A stretch of 64,000 nt of DNA from Dyadobacter linearis (GTDB lineage: Bacteria > Bacteroidota > Bacteroidia > Cytophagales > Spirosomataceae): positions 434,001 to 498,000 of the forward strand of contig NZ_CAJRAU010000001.1 in assembly GCF_907165045.1 (NCBI RefSeq). The letters are read 5' to 3'. Positions 41,417 through 50,773 of this stretch are shown piece after piece (position 1 is the stretch's first letter; each line of letters opens with the position of its first letter). Under the pieces are notes generated by a model. The model was not told the DNA's origin, did not search any database, and saw only the letters and a program-made list of their open reading frames with translations. A program made the position numbers and the translations under genes.

Positions 41417-43921
41417 TTATTCGTGCATTCGTGGCAGCCTCCCAACAGCGCGCTGCAACATATCCGTCTCCTGCAAAATCTTGTTTCTAAGAAAAGAAGG
41501 ATACGCAGGATTCTGATTCAAAAATGCATTCACCGCCGCCGCTGCTTCCTTAGATGAATGTCCGGAAAAAGTACTGTGCAGCCAGCGGGTTGGAAAGAAA
41601 ATGTCTCCGGTTAGCTGGATTTCCTGTAAAATTTCCAGTGAAGGCCGGAGATATTCTACGGCCGATTTCGCCCGCAAAGGATGGTGCAGATAACCCAGCG
41701 CATCAATTACCCAGGCTTCCTTCTCCCGGCTTGCTTCCTTTTTTAACGATTCAAAAAACTTATCACGAATTGGTTCTGACGGATTTAACGCAGGAATTAC
41801 AAACTCCAATTTGGCTTTTCGATCCGGATTTTTCGTATTCGTCAGTTGCTCCTGCAATACTTGTGCTGAAATTTCCGGTTGCTTTAATGCAAGTTCACAG
41901 GCAAGCGAAATCTTGTCGTCTTCCGAGAGAACCAGATCCTTGATCACCAGCTTTCCATTCCACAGCGATCTCATTTTTTCAAGCCCGTCGGAGGTAGTTG
42001 CCAGATCTTTGAAAGATCTGAAATAGGACGTTTTGATCCCCTTATCTTTTGTTTCATTCAGCAGTCGCCAAAGCACTTTTTCAAGTTCCTGCTGCTGACT
42101 GCTTCTCTCTTTTTCATTCAAGAAACTCCACCACGTGCGTTGCAATATCCCCAGCATGTAGTCGATCAAAAGCGGATTACGTTCTATCGGCAGCGTGGCT
42201 AGCAAATTACTGAGTAGCAACTCAGGATTTGCCTTGGGATCGCGCAAAAAGCCTTCCCAGATATTGACCCACATAGCGCCTTTAAAAACCGGGTCGTTAA
42301 ATATGGAATCCGGCTCATTGTAGTGCTCAATAAAGTACTTTTTACTCAGGCTATCTATTTCAAAATAGCCGTAACCGCTCGCATCGCCATTTGGAAAAAC
42401 CAGCTTTCCGTCCTGCGTATCGCGTTCTTTCGAAGTAAGCGGCTGCTGCCAGATTCTGCCGGAAACCGAATCTTTAACCTGCGTCAATATAGTTTTGTAG
42501 TCCTTTTCGCCAATCTGGTACGCAGGCATACCCGGGGTTTTTACCCAAACATCACTCCAATCCGCAATATCCAGTGATGTCTTTTTATCGATAATACTTA
42601 TCAGATCATCCCAGCGGGCATTTTTGAATGCATAGGTTTTCAGATATTCCCGCAAACTCCGCTGCATTAAATCTTTGCCGGTAATTTTTTCCAGTTTGCG
42701 CATCACGATCGGCGCCTTCATATAAATGATCGCACCGTAAAGTGTACCTGCATTTTTCAGATTTCCCAACTCCTGCAAAATGGGATTAGCGCCGCGCGTC
42801 CGGTCCACTTGGTATGCATTCGGGTAATGTGCCAATAAAAAACGCAGCTCGTGGTTGATCTCCGGAAAGCTTGGCTGCACGATTTTGGCGGCCATGAAAT
42901 TGGCAAAAACCTCTTTTAGCCACACGTCATTAAACCAGTCCATCGTCACCAGATCGCCAAACCACATGTGCGCCGATTCGTGCGCGATCACACTTGCGCG
43001 GGCCAGAAGGCGGTTTGCGGAAGGATTTTCATCCAGAAACAATGCAGATTCATTATAGAAAATAGAACCGGGATGCTCCATTCCGCCATATTGAAACGAG
43101 GGGATCAGCACAAAGTCGAACTTCCCGAAAGGATACGAATAGTCCGTATATTTTTCCAGCCAACTCAGCGACTGGGCGTGGAGATAGAACACTTCGTCAC
43201 TGTTTCGATTTACTTTCGCCGTGTCGGTTTCCCGATAATACATCGTCATTTCCCTCCCGCCGACTTGCTTTGTGGTCTTGAAAAACTGGCCTGCCGCAAA
43301 GGCGAAAAGGTAGGAACTGATCGGTTTCGTCTCGCCAAACTGATATATATTTTTTCCATTTTCCTGCGTTTTAGAACGCAACTTACCATTTGAAACTGCT
43401 TCCCAATCGGCTGGCGTTTTGAGGGTTAACTGGTAAGTCGCTTTCAAATTAGGTTGGTCAAAAAGCGGAAAGCAAGTCGACGCGCGATCGGGGACGAAAA
43501 GCGTATAGAGATAATCCTCACTGCGATTGAGTGAAAGATCGCCCGCGATAAAGCTGATGTGAATGCTATTTTTCCCTTTATTTAAATGCTTTAAAGGAAC
43601 AACAATATGCTCATTCACAAACTGATACTCAATATTCTTTTCTCCGATAGTGACACTGGTAATGCGACTGTTATCTACACTGAAATCCAGCACCAGCGCA
43701 GAATCCAGCGACGACAGGTTAAAAGTGATCGTTTCTTCGCCCTTTATCTGCCCGCTTTTCCCCTTCGGAATATCCAGCATGATTTCATATTGAATGCTGT
43801 CGATCGTTTTCTTGCGGTATTCATTTAATGCAAAGGGAACTCCCTTTTCGGGAGGGGTATCTTTTGTCTCACAAGAAGTAAGAATAATAACGAAAAGGAA
43901 AAAGTAGGCTAAGATTTTCAT
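41417..43921 (-). CDS. M1-family zinc aminopeptidase, lipoprotein
   Basis: I use the start MKILAYFFLFVIILTSC, a lipoprotein signal (Cys17); the frame runs six codons further upstream. The product has about 834 residues. M1 domains follow in order: an N-terminal beta-saddle with SSYLFAFAAGQF, the exopeptidase motif YGGMEHPG (variant of GAMEN), the catalytic HESAH (about residues 314-318) with the third zinc ligand Glu in WLKEVFANF, and a long helical C-terminal domain. Such enzymes remove N-terminal residues from peptides. The lipobox puts it in the periplasm or outer membrane. Its promoter (-7 TATTTTTG at 43949-43942) lies in the region shared with the small HTH module. Confidence 0.9.
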   Translation of the reverse strand: MKILAYFFLFVIILTSCETKDTPPEKGVPFALNEYRKKTIDSIQYEIMLDIPKGKSGQIKGEETITFNLSSLDSALVLDFSVDNSRITSVTIGEKNIEYQFVNEHIVVPLKHLNKGKNSIHISFIAGDLSLNRSEDYLYTLFVPDRASTCFPLFDQPNLKATYQLTLKTPADWEAVSNGKLRSKTQENGKNIYQFGETKPISSYLFAFAAGQFFKTTKQVGGREMTMYYRETDTAKVNRNSDEVFYLHAQSLSWLEKYTDYSYPFGKFDFVLIPSFQYGGMEHPGSIFYNESALFLDENPSANRLLARASVIAHESAHMWFGDLVTMDWFNDVWLKEVFANFMAAKIVQPSFPEINHELRFLLAHYPNAYQVDRTRGANPILQELGNLKNAGTLYGAIIYMKAPIVMRKLEKITGKDLMQRSLREYLKTYAFKNARWDDLISIIDKKTSLDIADWSDVWVKTPGMPAYQIGEKDYKTILTQVKDSVSGRIWQQPLTSKERDTQDGKLVFPNGDASGYGYFEIDSLSKKYFIEHYNEPDSIFNDPVFKGAMWVNIWEGFLRDPKANPELLLSNLLATLPIERNPLLIDYMLGILQRTWWSFLNEKERSSQQQELEKVLWRLLNETKDKGIKTSYFRSFKDLATTSDGLEKMRSLWNGKLVIKDLVLSEDDKISLACELALKQPEISAQVLQEQLTNTKNPDRKAKLEFVIPALNPSEPIRDKFFESLKKEASREKEAWVIDALGYLHHPLRAKSAVEYLRPSLEILQEIQLTGDIFFPTRWLHSTFSGHSSKEAAAAVNAFLNQNPAYPSFLRNKILQETDMLQRAVGRLPRMHE

Positions 43922-43984
43922 TTGTGCTGGGCTGTTCAAGCCAAAAATAGCATTTATGATCTATTTACCCAGAATAGCATTTTC

Positions 43985-44020
43985 AATTGTTACGAAACGT
44001 AACAATTATTTATATATTTA
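43985..44020 (+). promoter_or_regulatory. 23-bp palindrome overlapping promoter of small-gene module
   Basis: AATTGTTACG-AAA-CGTAACAATT (43985-44007) is a perfect 10-3-10 palindrome. A -7-like box, TATATTTA, follows at 44013-44020, and a TTG inside the palindrome lies 23 bp upstream of it at the -33 position. A dimeric DNA-binding protein, perhaps one of the two module products, would block this promoter, and possibly the divergent M1 gene (its -7 box is 36 bp away). Confidence 0.6.
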
Positions 44021-44039
44021 CAACTTTAACGACACACTG

Positions 44040-44192
44040 GTGAATGAATTTGAATTAAGAATGCGGCTTGCTGCATTGCGTCAGTATCTCAGAGACAGTC
44101 AGGACTCGATGACACCTCATCAAATTGACGAAGTACTTGACCTGATAGCTAAATTGTTGCAGGTCTTAAATGAATTGGACAAGAGAAGATAG
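44040..44192 (+). CDS. Small helical protein, first gene of a two-gene module
   Basis: A GTG at 44040 or an ATG at 44061 starts a 43- to 50-residue protein. The frame is open back to 43956, but starting there would place the 23-bp palindrome and promoter inside the coding region. The product is helical and charged: FELRMRLAALRQYLRDSQDSM, then TPHQIDEVLDLIAKLLQVLNELDKRR, resembling a dimerisation helix pair. It ends 3 bp before the ATG of the next gene. I do not recognise the family. Pairing with a DNA-binding-like protein behind an operator hints at an antitoxin-like or regulator-accessory role, which is only inference. Confidence 0.5.
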   Translation: MNEFELRMRLAALRQYLRDSQDSMTPHQIDEVLDLIAKLLQVLNELDKRR

Positions 44193-44195
44193 CAT

Positions 44196-44480
44196 ATGAC
44201 AGCACCAACTAAAATTCAGGAAGATCTCGAAACTTTGCTTTCGGACAGTAAAAAAACTCTTAATGAAGCCCAAAATTATCTTTCCAAAGATGGTGTAAGA
44301 TATGAGTTGCACGATTGGGTGACCATCGCCGAGTACTGCAAAAGATTTAATATTCCAAACACACAAACGGTCAGTAACTGGATTAAGCGCGGTATTGTTC
44401 CGAAAGAAAACACAGTCGTCATTGAAGAATATAATAATATTCGTTTACTGAAAGCCGTACCCTATAACGATCATTCCTGA
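44196..44480 (+). CDS. Small protein with MerR-like/excisionase-like helix-turn-helix
   Basis: The 94-residue protein starts with a helical segment (KIQEDLETLLSDSKKTLNEAQNYLSKD), then WVTIAEYCKRFNIPNTQTVSNWIKRGIVPKENTVVIEEYNNIRLLKAV. The pattern IAEYCKRF...QTVSNWIKRG fits HTH_17-like domains that open MerR and excisionase folds, and the final strands resemble a wing. It probably binds DNA and may autoregulate through the 23-bp palindrome 190 bp upstream. It is coupled to the small gene before it (3-bp gap) and followed by the S9 peptidase after 36 bp. No toxin, integrase or phage gene is nearby, so the role is open. Confidence 0.6.
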   Translation: MTAPTKIQEDLETLLSDSKKTLNEAQNYLSKDGVRYELHDWVTIAEYCKRFNIPNTQTVSNWIKRGIVPKENTVVIEEYNNIRLLKAVPYNDHS

Positions 44481-44516
44481 AACTATTTATGCATCTCGCC
44501 TTCTGATTACCCTTTC

Positions 44517-46886
44517 ATGAAATTGAATTTCCACTTCCTCCTATTCCTCCTAATTTCTTTTATTCCCGCTGCTTTCTCCCAATCCCTCGCTCCTCTCACT
44601 GTCGGGAAGATTATGCGGGATCCGAAAATGTGGATCGGGACTTCGCCTTCGGATATTACCTGGGCGGACGACTCGAAAACCATTTATTTCAATTGGAACC
44701 CCGATAAAAATCCTTCTGATTCGCTGTATGGATATTCGTTGAGCGATAAAAAGATCAGCAAAATCAAGCTCGCCGACCGGAAGAAACTGGCCGGGCGAAA
44801 TGGGGTTTATAATCGCCGGCAAGATGTCAGGTTGTATGAAAAAAACGGTGATATATTCATTGTCGATCCGAAAGGACAGCCCTGGCAAATCACTAATACG
44901 GTTGACCGTGAGACAGACCCGGTTTTCAGCCAGGATGAGCTGAGCTTTATTTTTGTCAGGAATAACAACCTGTTCAGCATTAAGCTGACAAGTGGGCAGA
45001 ACACGCAATACACCGATTTCAAAACTGGAAATAAAAAGGACGATCCCAAGCCAGGCGAGCAGGAAAAGGTCTTCAAGGCGGAGCAGCTGGCATTATTTGA
45101 GGTTTTAAAGGAACGTAAGGAGAAGAAAGATCTGGGGAAAAAAGTGACCGAAGCCGAAAAACCGCAGCGACCCAAAGAGATCTATATTGGCGAAAAAACA
45201 GTCAGTCACCAGCAACTGAGTCCCAACCAAAAGTTCGTAACCTACCGACTGACAAAGCCTGATAAATCTGCGAAATCTACCAATGTTCCGAATTATGTGA
45301 CAGAATCGGGATTTACCGATGACATTTCAAGCCGCGTGAAAGTGGGCGCACCGGCTTCCTCCTATGAATTTTGGGTTTATGATATTGAAAAAGACACAAC
45401 CCGCAAGCTGAGTGTAAAAGATATTCCCGGAATTAACGACAAGCCGGATTATCTCAAAGACTACCCGAAGCAGGACACCTCCTGGAAAAAGACGGAGCGT
45501 GACGTAGTTATTCACGGACCGATATGGTCTGAAAATGGTGAAAATGCAGTTGTGGTAGTCCGTTCGCTGGATAGTAAAGATCGCTGGATCATGCAGCTGA
45601 ATGTCGATTCACTTTCTTTGAAACTTCTTGACAGACAGCGTGATGAAGCGTGGATCGGAGGGCCGGGAATTGGCGGGTATCCGACGAGCGCAGGCGAGAT
45701 AGAGTGGCTTGATAATGAGACCATTTATTTTCAGAGTGAGGAAACCGGCTATTCGCATTTGTATTCATTTAATATAAAAACAGGTAAAAAAACGGAACTT
45801 ACCTCCGGGAAATTTGAGGTACAGAATGTGACGCTTTCGAAGGATAAAAAATCGTTTTACATTATCACCAACGAAGTTCACCCCGGCGAGCAGCATTTGT
45901 ACAGGTTAGCTTCCACGGGCGGCAAGCGGGCGCAGCTTACGCAAAACACCGGCGCGCACGAAGCGACATTATCTCCCGATGAAAGTAAGATTGCGATCCG
46001 TTATTCGAAGAGTACCGCGCCGTGGGAGCTATATATTATGGATAACCCGAAACCCGGCGAGAAACCGGCTCAGCCAGAACGCGTTACAGAATCTGTTTCA
46101 AAAGAATTCCTTTCTTATCCCTGGCGGGAAGCAAAGGTCGTGACGATCAAAGCGACTGACGGGCTGCCAATTTATGCCCGCGTTTACGAGCCTAAAAACT
46201 CAAATGGAAAGGCTGTCATTTTCGTACATGGAGCAGGATATTTGCAGAATGCGCATAAGTGGTGGAGCCAATATTTTCGCGAGTATATGTTTCACAACTT
46301 GCTAACAGACAAAGGCTACACCGTGCTAGACATGGATTACCGCGCAAGTTCGGGCTACGGCCGCGACTGGCGCACGGGCATTTACAGGTTTATGGGCGGA
46401 AAAGATCTGACAGATAATACCGACGGCGCCGCGTGGCTTGTGAAAAACTACAAGATCAATCCCAAAAGCATTGGCGTTTATGGCGGTTCTTATGGCGGTT
46501 TTATCACATCAATGGGGCTTTTTACAAAACCCGACGTGTTCAAGGCGGGAGCGGCATTGCGACCCGTTACGGATTGGGCTGCCTATAATCACCCTTATAC
46601 TGCCAACATTCTAAATGAACCACAAGCGGATAGTCTCGCTTACCGAAAGAGCTCTCCTATTTATCATGCGGCGGGTCTAAAAAATCACCTGCTGATCTGT
46701 CACGGAATGGTGGATGTAAATGTGCATTACCAGGATGTGGTGCGGCTGTCGCAAAGACTGATTGAACTCGGAAAAGACAATTGGGAACTAGCCTCCTACC
46801 CTATGGAAGACCATGGTTTTGTGGAAGCCTCGTCGTGGACGGACGAGTACAAGCGAATACTAAAGCTTTTTGAAGATCATCTATAA
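44517..46886 (+). CDS. S9-family prolyl-oligopeptidase-like peptidase, exported
   Basis: The 789-residue protein has a signal peptide (MKLNFHFLLFLLISFIPAAFSQ). A beta-propeller with WD40-like strands (for example FVTYRLTKPDKS, LSPDESKIAIRY) covers about 30-530. The C-terminal alpha/beta-hydrolase domain holds the triad: Ser658 in YGGSYGG, Asp733 in HGMVDVNVHY and His766 in MEDHGF. Motif DYRASSGYGRDWRTG is typical of DPP/acylaminoacyl-type S9 peptidases. It should cleave after proline or acylated residues in periplasmic peptides. A strong terminator follows 1 bp after the stop. It follows the small HTH gene by 36 bp but is more likely transcribed independently. Confidence 0.9.
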   Translation: MKLNFHFLLFLLISFIPAAFSQSLAPLTVGKIMRDPKMWIGTSPSDITWADDSKTIYFNWNPDKNPSDSLYGYSLSDKKISKIKLADRKKLAGRNGVYNRRQDVRLYEKNGDIFIVDPKGQPWQITNTVDRETDPVFSQDELSFIFVRNNNLFSIKLTSGQNTQYTDFKTGNKKDDPKPGEQEKVFKAEQLALFEVLKERKEKKDLGKKVTEAEKPQRPKEIYIGEKTVSHQQLSPNQKFVTYRLTKPDKSAKSTNVPNYVTESGFTDDISSRVKVGAPASSYEFWVYDIEKDTTRKLSVKDIPGINDKPDYLKDYPKQDTSWKKTERDVVIHGPIWSENGENAVVVVRSLDSKDRWIMQLNVDSLSLKLLDRQRDEAWIGGPGIGGYPTSAGEIEWLDNETIYFQSEETGYSHLYSFNIKTGKKTELTSGKFEVQNVTLSKDKKSFYIITNEVHPGEQHLYRLASTGGKRAQLTQNTGAHEATLSPDESKIAIRYSKSTAPWELYIMDNPKPGEKPAQPERVTESVSKEFLSYPWREAKVVTIKATDGLPIYARVYEPKNSNGKAVIFVHGAGYLQNAHKWWSQYFREYMFHNLLTDKGYTVLDMDYRASSGYGRDWRTGIYRFMGGKDLTDNTDGAAWLVKNYKINPKSIGVYGGSYGGFITSMGLFTKPDVFKAGAALRPVTDWAAYNHPYTANILNEPQADSLAYRKSSPIYHAAGLKNHLLICHGMVDVNVHYQDVVRLSQRLIELGKDNWELASYPMEDHGFVEASSWTDEYKRILKLFEDHL

Positions 46887-46887
46887 A

Positions 46888-46921
46888 AAAACGCCCGGGA
46901 GAATGTTCTGCCGGGCGTTTA
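46888..46921. terminator. Terminator between S9 peptidase and convergent gene
   Basis: ACGCCCGG / CCGGGCGT with a 12-base loop, flanked by A and T runs on either side, lies between the convergent S9 peptidase and the gene ending at 46941. It fits a bidirectional Rho-independent terminator. Confidence 0.88.
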
Positions 46922-46940
46922 CTTTCGGAAATTCAATCTG

Positions 46941-47435
46941 TTAAGCCGCATTGTTCACACTGCGAATTAATGGATATCCTCCGAAATATTCCCATTTGTG
47001 CACGATCAGATCCTTTTCGCGGTTCGTGTGCAGGCCGAAGTCGATCAGTATCTCGCCGTCGAGCAACCGGTTTTGGAAATATTCCGCGTATTCATCAGAC
47101 AATACAGAGCTCGACAATGCGCGCACGCCGCCTTTTGTCAAATCACCAGCTACTACAAGGGCCAGTCCCGGAATCGCCACAAACCTACCCAGCACATCCA
47201 ATGCTTCCGAGATCCTGGTTACCTGTAGTTTCTTTGTTGCGGTGCTATCCTGATAAAAATGATTTTTTGGGTGATCGAATAATTTATCAAATGTTTCCTC
47301 TGCCATAATAAGCGTGATCTCATCCGCTCTGTAACCCAGGCGCAGCAACGTCTGATATGCATTTTCTGCGTCCTTCCTCGTGGCAAATACTCCTGTTACA
47401 GTATTAATGCTTTTCTGTTGATGTAATGACTCCAT
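46941..47435 (-). CDS. General-stress-protein-like (YflT-like) cytosolic protein
   Basis: The 164-residue protein begins MESLHQQKSINTVTGVFATRKDAENAYQTLLRLGYRADEITL, which resembles the N-terminus of YflT/GSP17M-type general stress proteins (VTGVF, DAExAYxxL, GY). A hydrophobic Gly-rich stretch (FVAIPGLALVVAGDLTKGGVRAL) occupies the middle, and an EYFxxRLLDGEILIDFGL segment follows. It lacks a signal peptide. Function of the family is unknown, with links to stress responses. It stands alone, convergent with the S9 peptidase and 256 bp upstream-divergent from the DUF1080 gene. Confidence 0.6.
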   Translation of the reverse strand: MESLHQQKSINTVTGVFATRKDAENAYQTLLRLGYRADEITLIMAEETFDKLFDHPKNHFYQDSTATKKLQVTRISEALDVLGRFVAIPGLALVVAGDLTKGGVRALSSSVLSDEYAEYFQNRLLDGEILIDFGLHTNREKDLIVHKWEYFGGYPLIRSVNNAA

Positions 47436-47691
47436 AATAATCGGTGTCTAAAAGGTTTAAAAGTACTTATCTTTTAAAATGTCAGATAAGGATGCCTCGT
47501 ATACATAAATTTCGTGCCGAAAGCGCAGTACAACCTTGTGTTTTAAAACAATCTTTTTTACAGCTAAATACATCAAAGTCAGTAGCTTTTGTGGTGTTTG
47601 TTCTACATTTCAGGATTATCTCAACTCAAAAACAGTAAAAAAAATCAGCACTGACTTATGTTACAGGCTTATCAATTCATCTATTAACAAT

Positions 47692-48477
47692 ATGAACAGA
47701 CTGTTTTCCAGAATAAAAATTTCGGGTTGCGCCGCGATCCTAATTGTTTGTGGTCAGGCGATGTCAGCATTCGGCCAGGTAGGCGTTGGAACGAAAGCAC
47801 CGAAAGGCGCAGAAATGTACCTCGATGGCAGCCGCAAGATGCTCGACGAAAAATGGGTCTATTGGGAAGGGCCGCGCTTCAAGGCCAAACCACCTATTAA
47901 ATGGACGGTTGTAAACGATCCGGTCGACAAGGGTACGGTGATCAATTGCAATGATCCGGCTTCCGCGGGCGGATTGTATGGTGCTGCGGATATTGTTACA
48001 AAAAAAGAATTCAGAGATTTCCGGGCGCACGTTGAGTTCCTGATTACAAAAGAAGGAGGAAACAGCGGCGTGTATTTGCAAAACCGCTATGAAATCCAGG
48101 TACTTGACGGCGATACAACTTCGCACGGAATGGCAGCGATTATCAACGAAACCAAGTCGCCTTACCAGGCCTACAATGGCGTCGGCAAATGGAATTCATA
48201 TGATATTCTGTTCCGGGCGGCTCGTTTCAAAGACGGGAAAATCGTGCAGCAACCGATCGTTACCTTGTATTTCAATGGTAAAAAAGTGCATTCGAACCAC
48301 AAGATATCCCAGGTTTGGGGAGGCCCGAATTCAGGAATCGACGGCGGCAATAACGGCGGAAAAGGTATAACTGACAAGCCAGGCGGCCTTAAACTGCAAT
48401 CAGAAGGTCACGATGTTTATTACCGGAATATCTGGATCAAAGAAATGGAACTGGACAAAGGTGATACGGATTTCTGA
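47692..48477 (+). CDS. DUF1080 (3-keto-glycoside-hydrolase-type) secreted protein
   Basis: The start at 47692 (MNRLFSRIKISGCAAILIVC) gives a signal peptide that ends near SAFGQ; the upstream extension to 47536 lacks coding character. The product has 261 residues: one concanavalin-like DUF1080 domain with LDGSRKMLDEKWVYWEGPRF, TKKEFRDFRAHVEFLITKEGGNSGVYLQNRYEIQVLD, NSYDILFRAARF and GLKLQSEGHDVYYRNIWIKEM, all typical. DUF1080 enzymes act on glycosides oxidised at C3, cleaving 3-keto-glycosidic bonds in the periplasm. It is followed after 49 bp by an SDR oxidoreductase on the same strand, which could act on sugar derivatives, though this link is tentative. Confidence 0.88.
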   Translation: MNRLFSRIKISGCAAILIVCGQAMSAFGQVGVGTKAPKGAEMYLDGSRKMLDEKWVYWEGPRFKAKPPIKWTVVNDPVDKGTVINCNDPASAGGLYGAADIVTKKEFRDFRAHVEFLITKEGGNSGVYLQNRYEIQVLDGDTTSHGMAAIINETKSPYQAYNGVGKWNSYDILFRAARFKDGKIVQQPIVTLYFNGKKVHSNHKISQVWGGPNSGIDGGNNGGKGITDKPGGLKLQSEGHDVYYRNIWIKEMELDKGDTDF

Positions 48478-48526
48478 TTCCCGAATGGCACAGGATTAGT
48501 GTTTTGTAGCAAAAAACGATATAAGT

Positions 48527-49291
48527 ATGCTTTCAGAAACACTAAGTCTTGCTGGAAAAACTGCATTTATCACCGGTTCAAGTCAGGGTATTGGTAAGGG
48601 TATTGCCCTTGCAATGGCCGAAGCTGGCGCCAATATTATCTTGCATTGCCGCAAAGATGAAACTGATGCGAAGGAAGTCGCACGCGAGATCAGGAAACTG
48701 GGCTCAAATGCTGTGATCGTGAAAGGCGATATTTCCAAGCCAAAAACAGTGACTGCTATTTATAATCAGGTTGTTAAAAACGGAAAAGTCCCGGATATCG
48801 TCGTCCTGAATGCATCTGTGCAAATACCTAAACTTTGGCACGAACTCACACTGGAAGAATTTGATATTCAGGTAAATGCGAATTTCAAATCTACATTTAT
48901 ATTCATGCAGCGCTTTGCGCCTGAAATGGTTTCAAAAGGCTGGGGAAGGATATTGACGATCGGAAGCGTGCAGCAGATCAAGCCGCATCCGTCGATGATG
49001 GTGTACGCTGCTACCAAGTCAGCGGTATTGAATATGGTTCAGAATGCAGCCATGCAACTCGCCGATAAAGGTGTGACAGTTAATAATCTTGCGCCTGGCG
49101 TAATAGGCACGCCGCGGATTGAGGAAGATGTTCCGGAAGGTGAAGAACGCATTACACAGCGACTGGGCACACCTTCGGGCCAAATTGGCGATCCGCAGGA
49201 CTGCGCCGCGATGGCCGTCCTGCTTTGTTCGGAAGCAGGACGGTTCATTACCGGGCAGAATATTTATGTGGATGGAGGTATGAGCCTCTGA
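48527..49291 (+). CDS. Short-chain dehydrogenase/reductase
   Basis: The 254-residue protein has the SDR signature set: cofactor motif TGSSQGIGKG near residues 16-25, NASV around 101, catalytic Ser in LTIGSVQQ, Tyr-xxx-Lys in VYAATKSA (about 162-166), and the C-terminal PGVIGTPR and YVDGGMSL. Cytosolic SDRs of this type reduce or oxidise hydroxyls of sugars, steroids or acyl chains with NAD(P). The FVG-type substrate-specific region is unclear. It follows the DUF1080 gene by 49 bp, so the two may be co-transcribed, and converges with the sorbosone-dehydrogenase-like gene, 3 bp apart. Confidence 0.9.
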   Translation: MLSETLSLAGKTAFITGSSQGIGKGIALAMAEAGANIILHCRKDETDAKEVAREIRKLGSNAVIVKGDISKPKTVTAIYNQVVKNGKVPDIVVLNASVQIPKLWHELTLEEFDIQVNANFKSTFIFMQRFAPEMVSKGWGRILTIGSVQQIKPHPSMMVYAATKSAVLNMVQNAAMQLADKGVTVNNLAPGVIGTPRIEEDVPEGEERITQRLGTPSGQIGDPQDCAAMAVLLCSEAGRFITGQNIYVDGGMSL

Positions 49292-49294
49292 TCG

Positions 49295-50566
49295 TTACTT
49301 TTTGTATGCGATCTTAAAAATAGTCCCGTTCAGATCGTCGGTCACGTATAGCGCGCCGTCGGGACCTTGCGCTAGTCCGCAGGGGCGGTGCTGGATCGGG
49401 CCGGTCGGATTTACGAGATCCGTTCCCGCAAAATTATCTGCAAAAATCTCCCACTTACCAGCCTTACCATTCACAAAAGGAACGAAAGCGACGAGATAGC
49501 CTTTTTTCAGCTCGGCGGATTGACTGTGAAAAGCGACGAACGCGCCGTTTCTATATTTGGCAGGAAACATATTGCCGGAATAGAACAGCAATGCATTGGG
49601 TCCCAAATGCGCGGGAAAACCTACCAGCGGGTTGATCGCTTTTTCGCCTGCGGTTTTTTTACCGTCTCCGCCATATTCGGGCGCCAGCATTTTTTTGTTT
49701 TGAAAATGGTCGTAATATATGTACGGCCAACCGGCGTCGTCACCTTCTTTCAACCGATACAATGTCTCCGCAGGAAGTTCGGCGCTTTGCTTCGGCGTAT
49801 AGTATTGCGGGTACATATCGTCAAACTTGCCGCGACCGTGGACCGTCACATACAATGCGTCTGTTTTGTTGTCCCAATCGATACCTACTGCATTTTTAAC
49901 ACCGGTCGCGAAACGCTTTCCATCTGAAAATTTCTGTCCAGCCTGGTCTGCTTTGAACTTCCAGATTCCGCCTGCTGAGTCGAGTATGGTACAAGGCGAC
50001 ATTCCTTTCCCCGAGCCGGTTTCGCGGCAATTGTCGCTATACGATCCCACGGTTACGTACAGATTTCCTTTGTTATCCAATGCAATCGGTTTTGCATTAT
50101 CACGGCCTTTGTCCAACAAACCTTCCACGATCTGCTCAGGCTTGTCGAAATCAATGATTTCTTCCTTTTCATTTAATTTATACCGAAAAACCCCTTTATT
50201 GGAAGAGCTGTACAGGTAACCGTTTTTGATCGCAATACCAGTTCCCGGATATTCGCCGAACAGTTTTTGCTCGTCGATCGCACCGTCGCCATTTGTATCG
50301 CGCAAAAGGTAAATGCCTTTCCCGTCTTTCATTTTGGAGAGTTTCACATACATATCTCCATTTTTCCCAACAACCATGTGGCGGGTCGCACCCAGGTCGC
50401 TGGCCAATATGCTGGCAGAGAAACCAGCGGGCAGCTTGATATCTTTGGCTTCAACGGGGGAATATAAGGGGCCAGGATTTTCGGTGAAACTTTTGTAGGC
50501 CGTTAGGATTGTTACGCCGGTTACTGTCAAAAGTAACGCAGCAGATTTGAATAACTTTCTTTGCAT
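49295..50566 (-). CDS. Exported sorbosone/glucose-dehydrogenase-like beta-propeller protein
   Basis: The 423-residue protein has a signal peptide (MQRKLFKSAALLLTVTGVTIL). Six propeller blades follow, with repeats such as GTGIAIKNGYLYSSSNKGVFRYKL, IALDNKGNLYVTVGSYSDNC, GIDWDNKTDALYVTVHGRG and CGLAQGPDGALYVTDDLNGTIFKI at the end. LPAGFSASILASDL near residue 45 and RPCGLAQGPDG are typical of sorbosone/PQQ-glucose-dehydrogenase-like proteins. DTNGDGAIDE resembles a calcium loop. Known relatives oxidise aldose sugars with PQQ, but many family members are not active dehydrogenases and no PQQ gene is near. It is convergent with the SDR gene, 3 bp apart. Confidence 0.85.
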   Translation of the reverse strand: MQRKLFKSAALLLTVTGVTILTAYKSFTENPGPLYSPVEAKDIKLPAGFSASILASDLGATRHMVVGKNGDMYVKLSKMKDGKGIYLLRDTNGDGAIDEQKLFGEYPGTGIAIKNGYLYSSSNKGVFRYKLNEKEEIIDFDKPEQIVEGLLDKGRDNAKPIALDNKGNLYVTVGSYSDNCRETGSGKGMSPCTILDSAGGIWKFKADQAGQKFSDGKRFATGVKNAVGIDWDNKTDALYVTVHGRGKFDDMYPQYYTPKQSAELPAETLYRLKEGDDAGWPYIYYDHFQNKKMLAPEYGGDGKKTAGEKAINPLVGFPAHLGPNALLFYSGNMFPAKYRNGAFVAFHSQSAELKKGYLVAFVPFVNGKAGKWEIFADNFAGTDLVNPTGPIQHRPCGLAQGPDGALYVTDDLNGTIFKIAYKK

Positions 50567-50773
50567 GAAATGGTTGGGTTGGAGTTAAAATGATTTTGTC
50601 AAAAGTAATAGCCTTTCAAAGTTTTTTCATGAATCCCCGGCCCTGATCCTCAATTTATTTTTCTGGGCTGACATGTATTTTGGAATAACTTTTTTTAACA
50701 CCTTTGGAAGCCAAAACGGCTTTCCTGTAACTTAGAGAACTAAAAACTTCAAATCTTTTAATTTTAAAGAGCT

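Noticed and set aside
43956-44039. ATG at 43956 as start of the small helical gene
   Set aside because: The stretch contains the 23-bp palindrome and promoter, and its translation is unlike the rest of the protein.
47536-47691. Upstream start of the DUF1080 gene
   Set aside because: The added residues precede the signal peptide and are not family-like; 47692 is the natural start.
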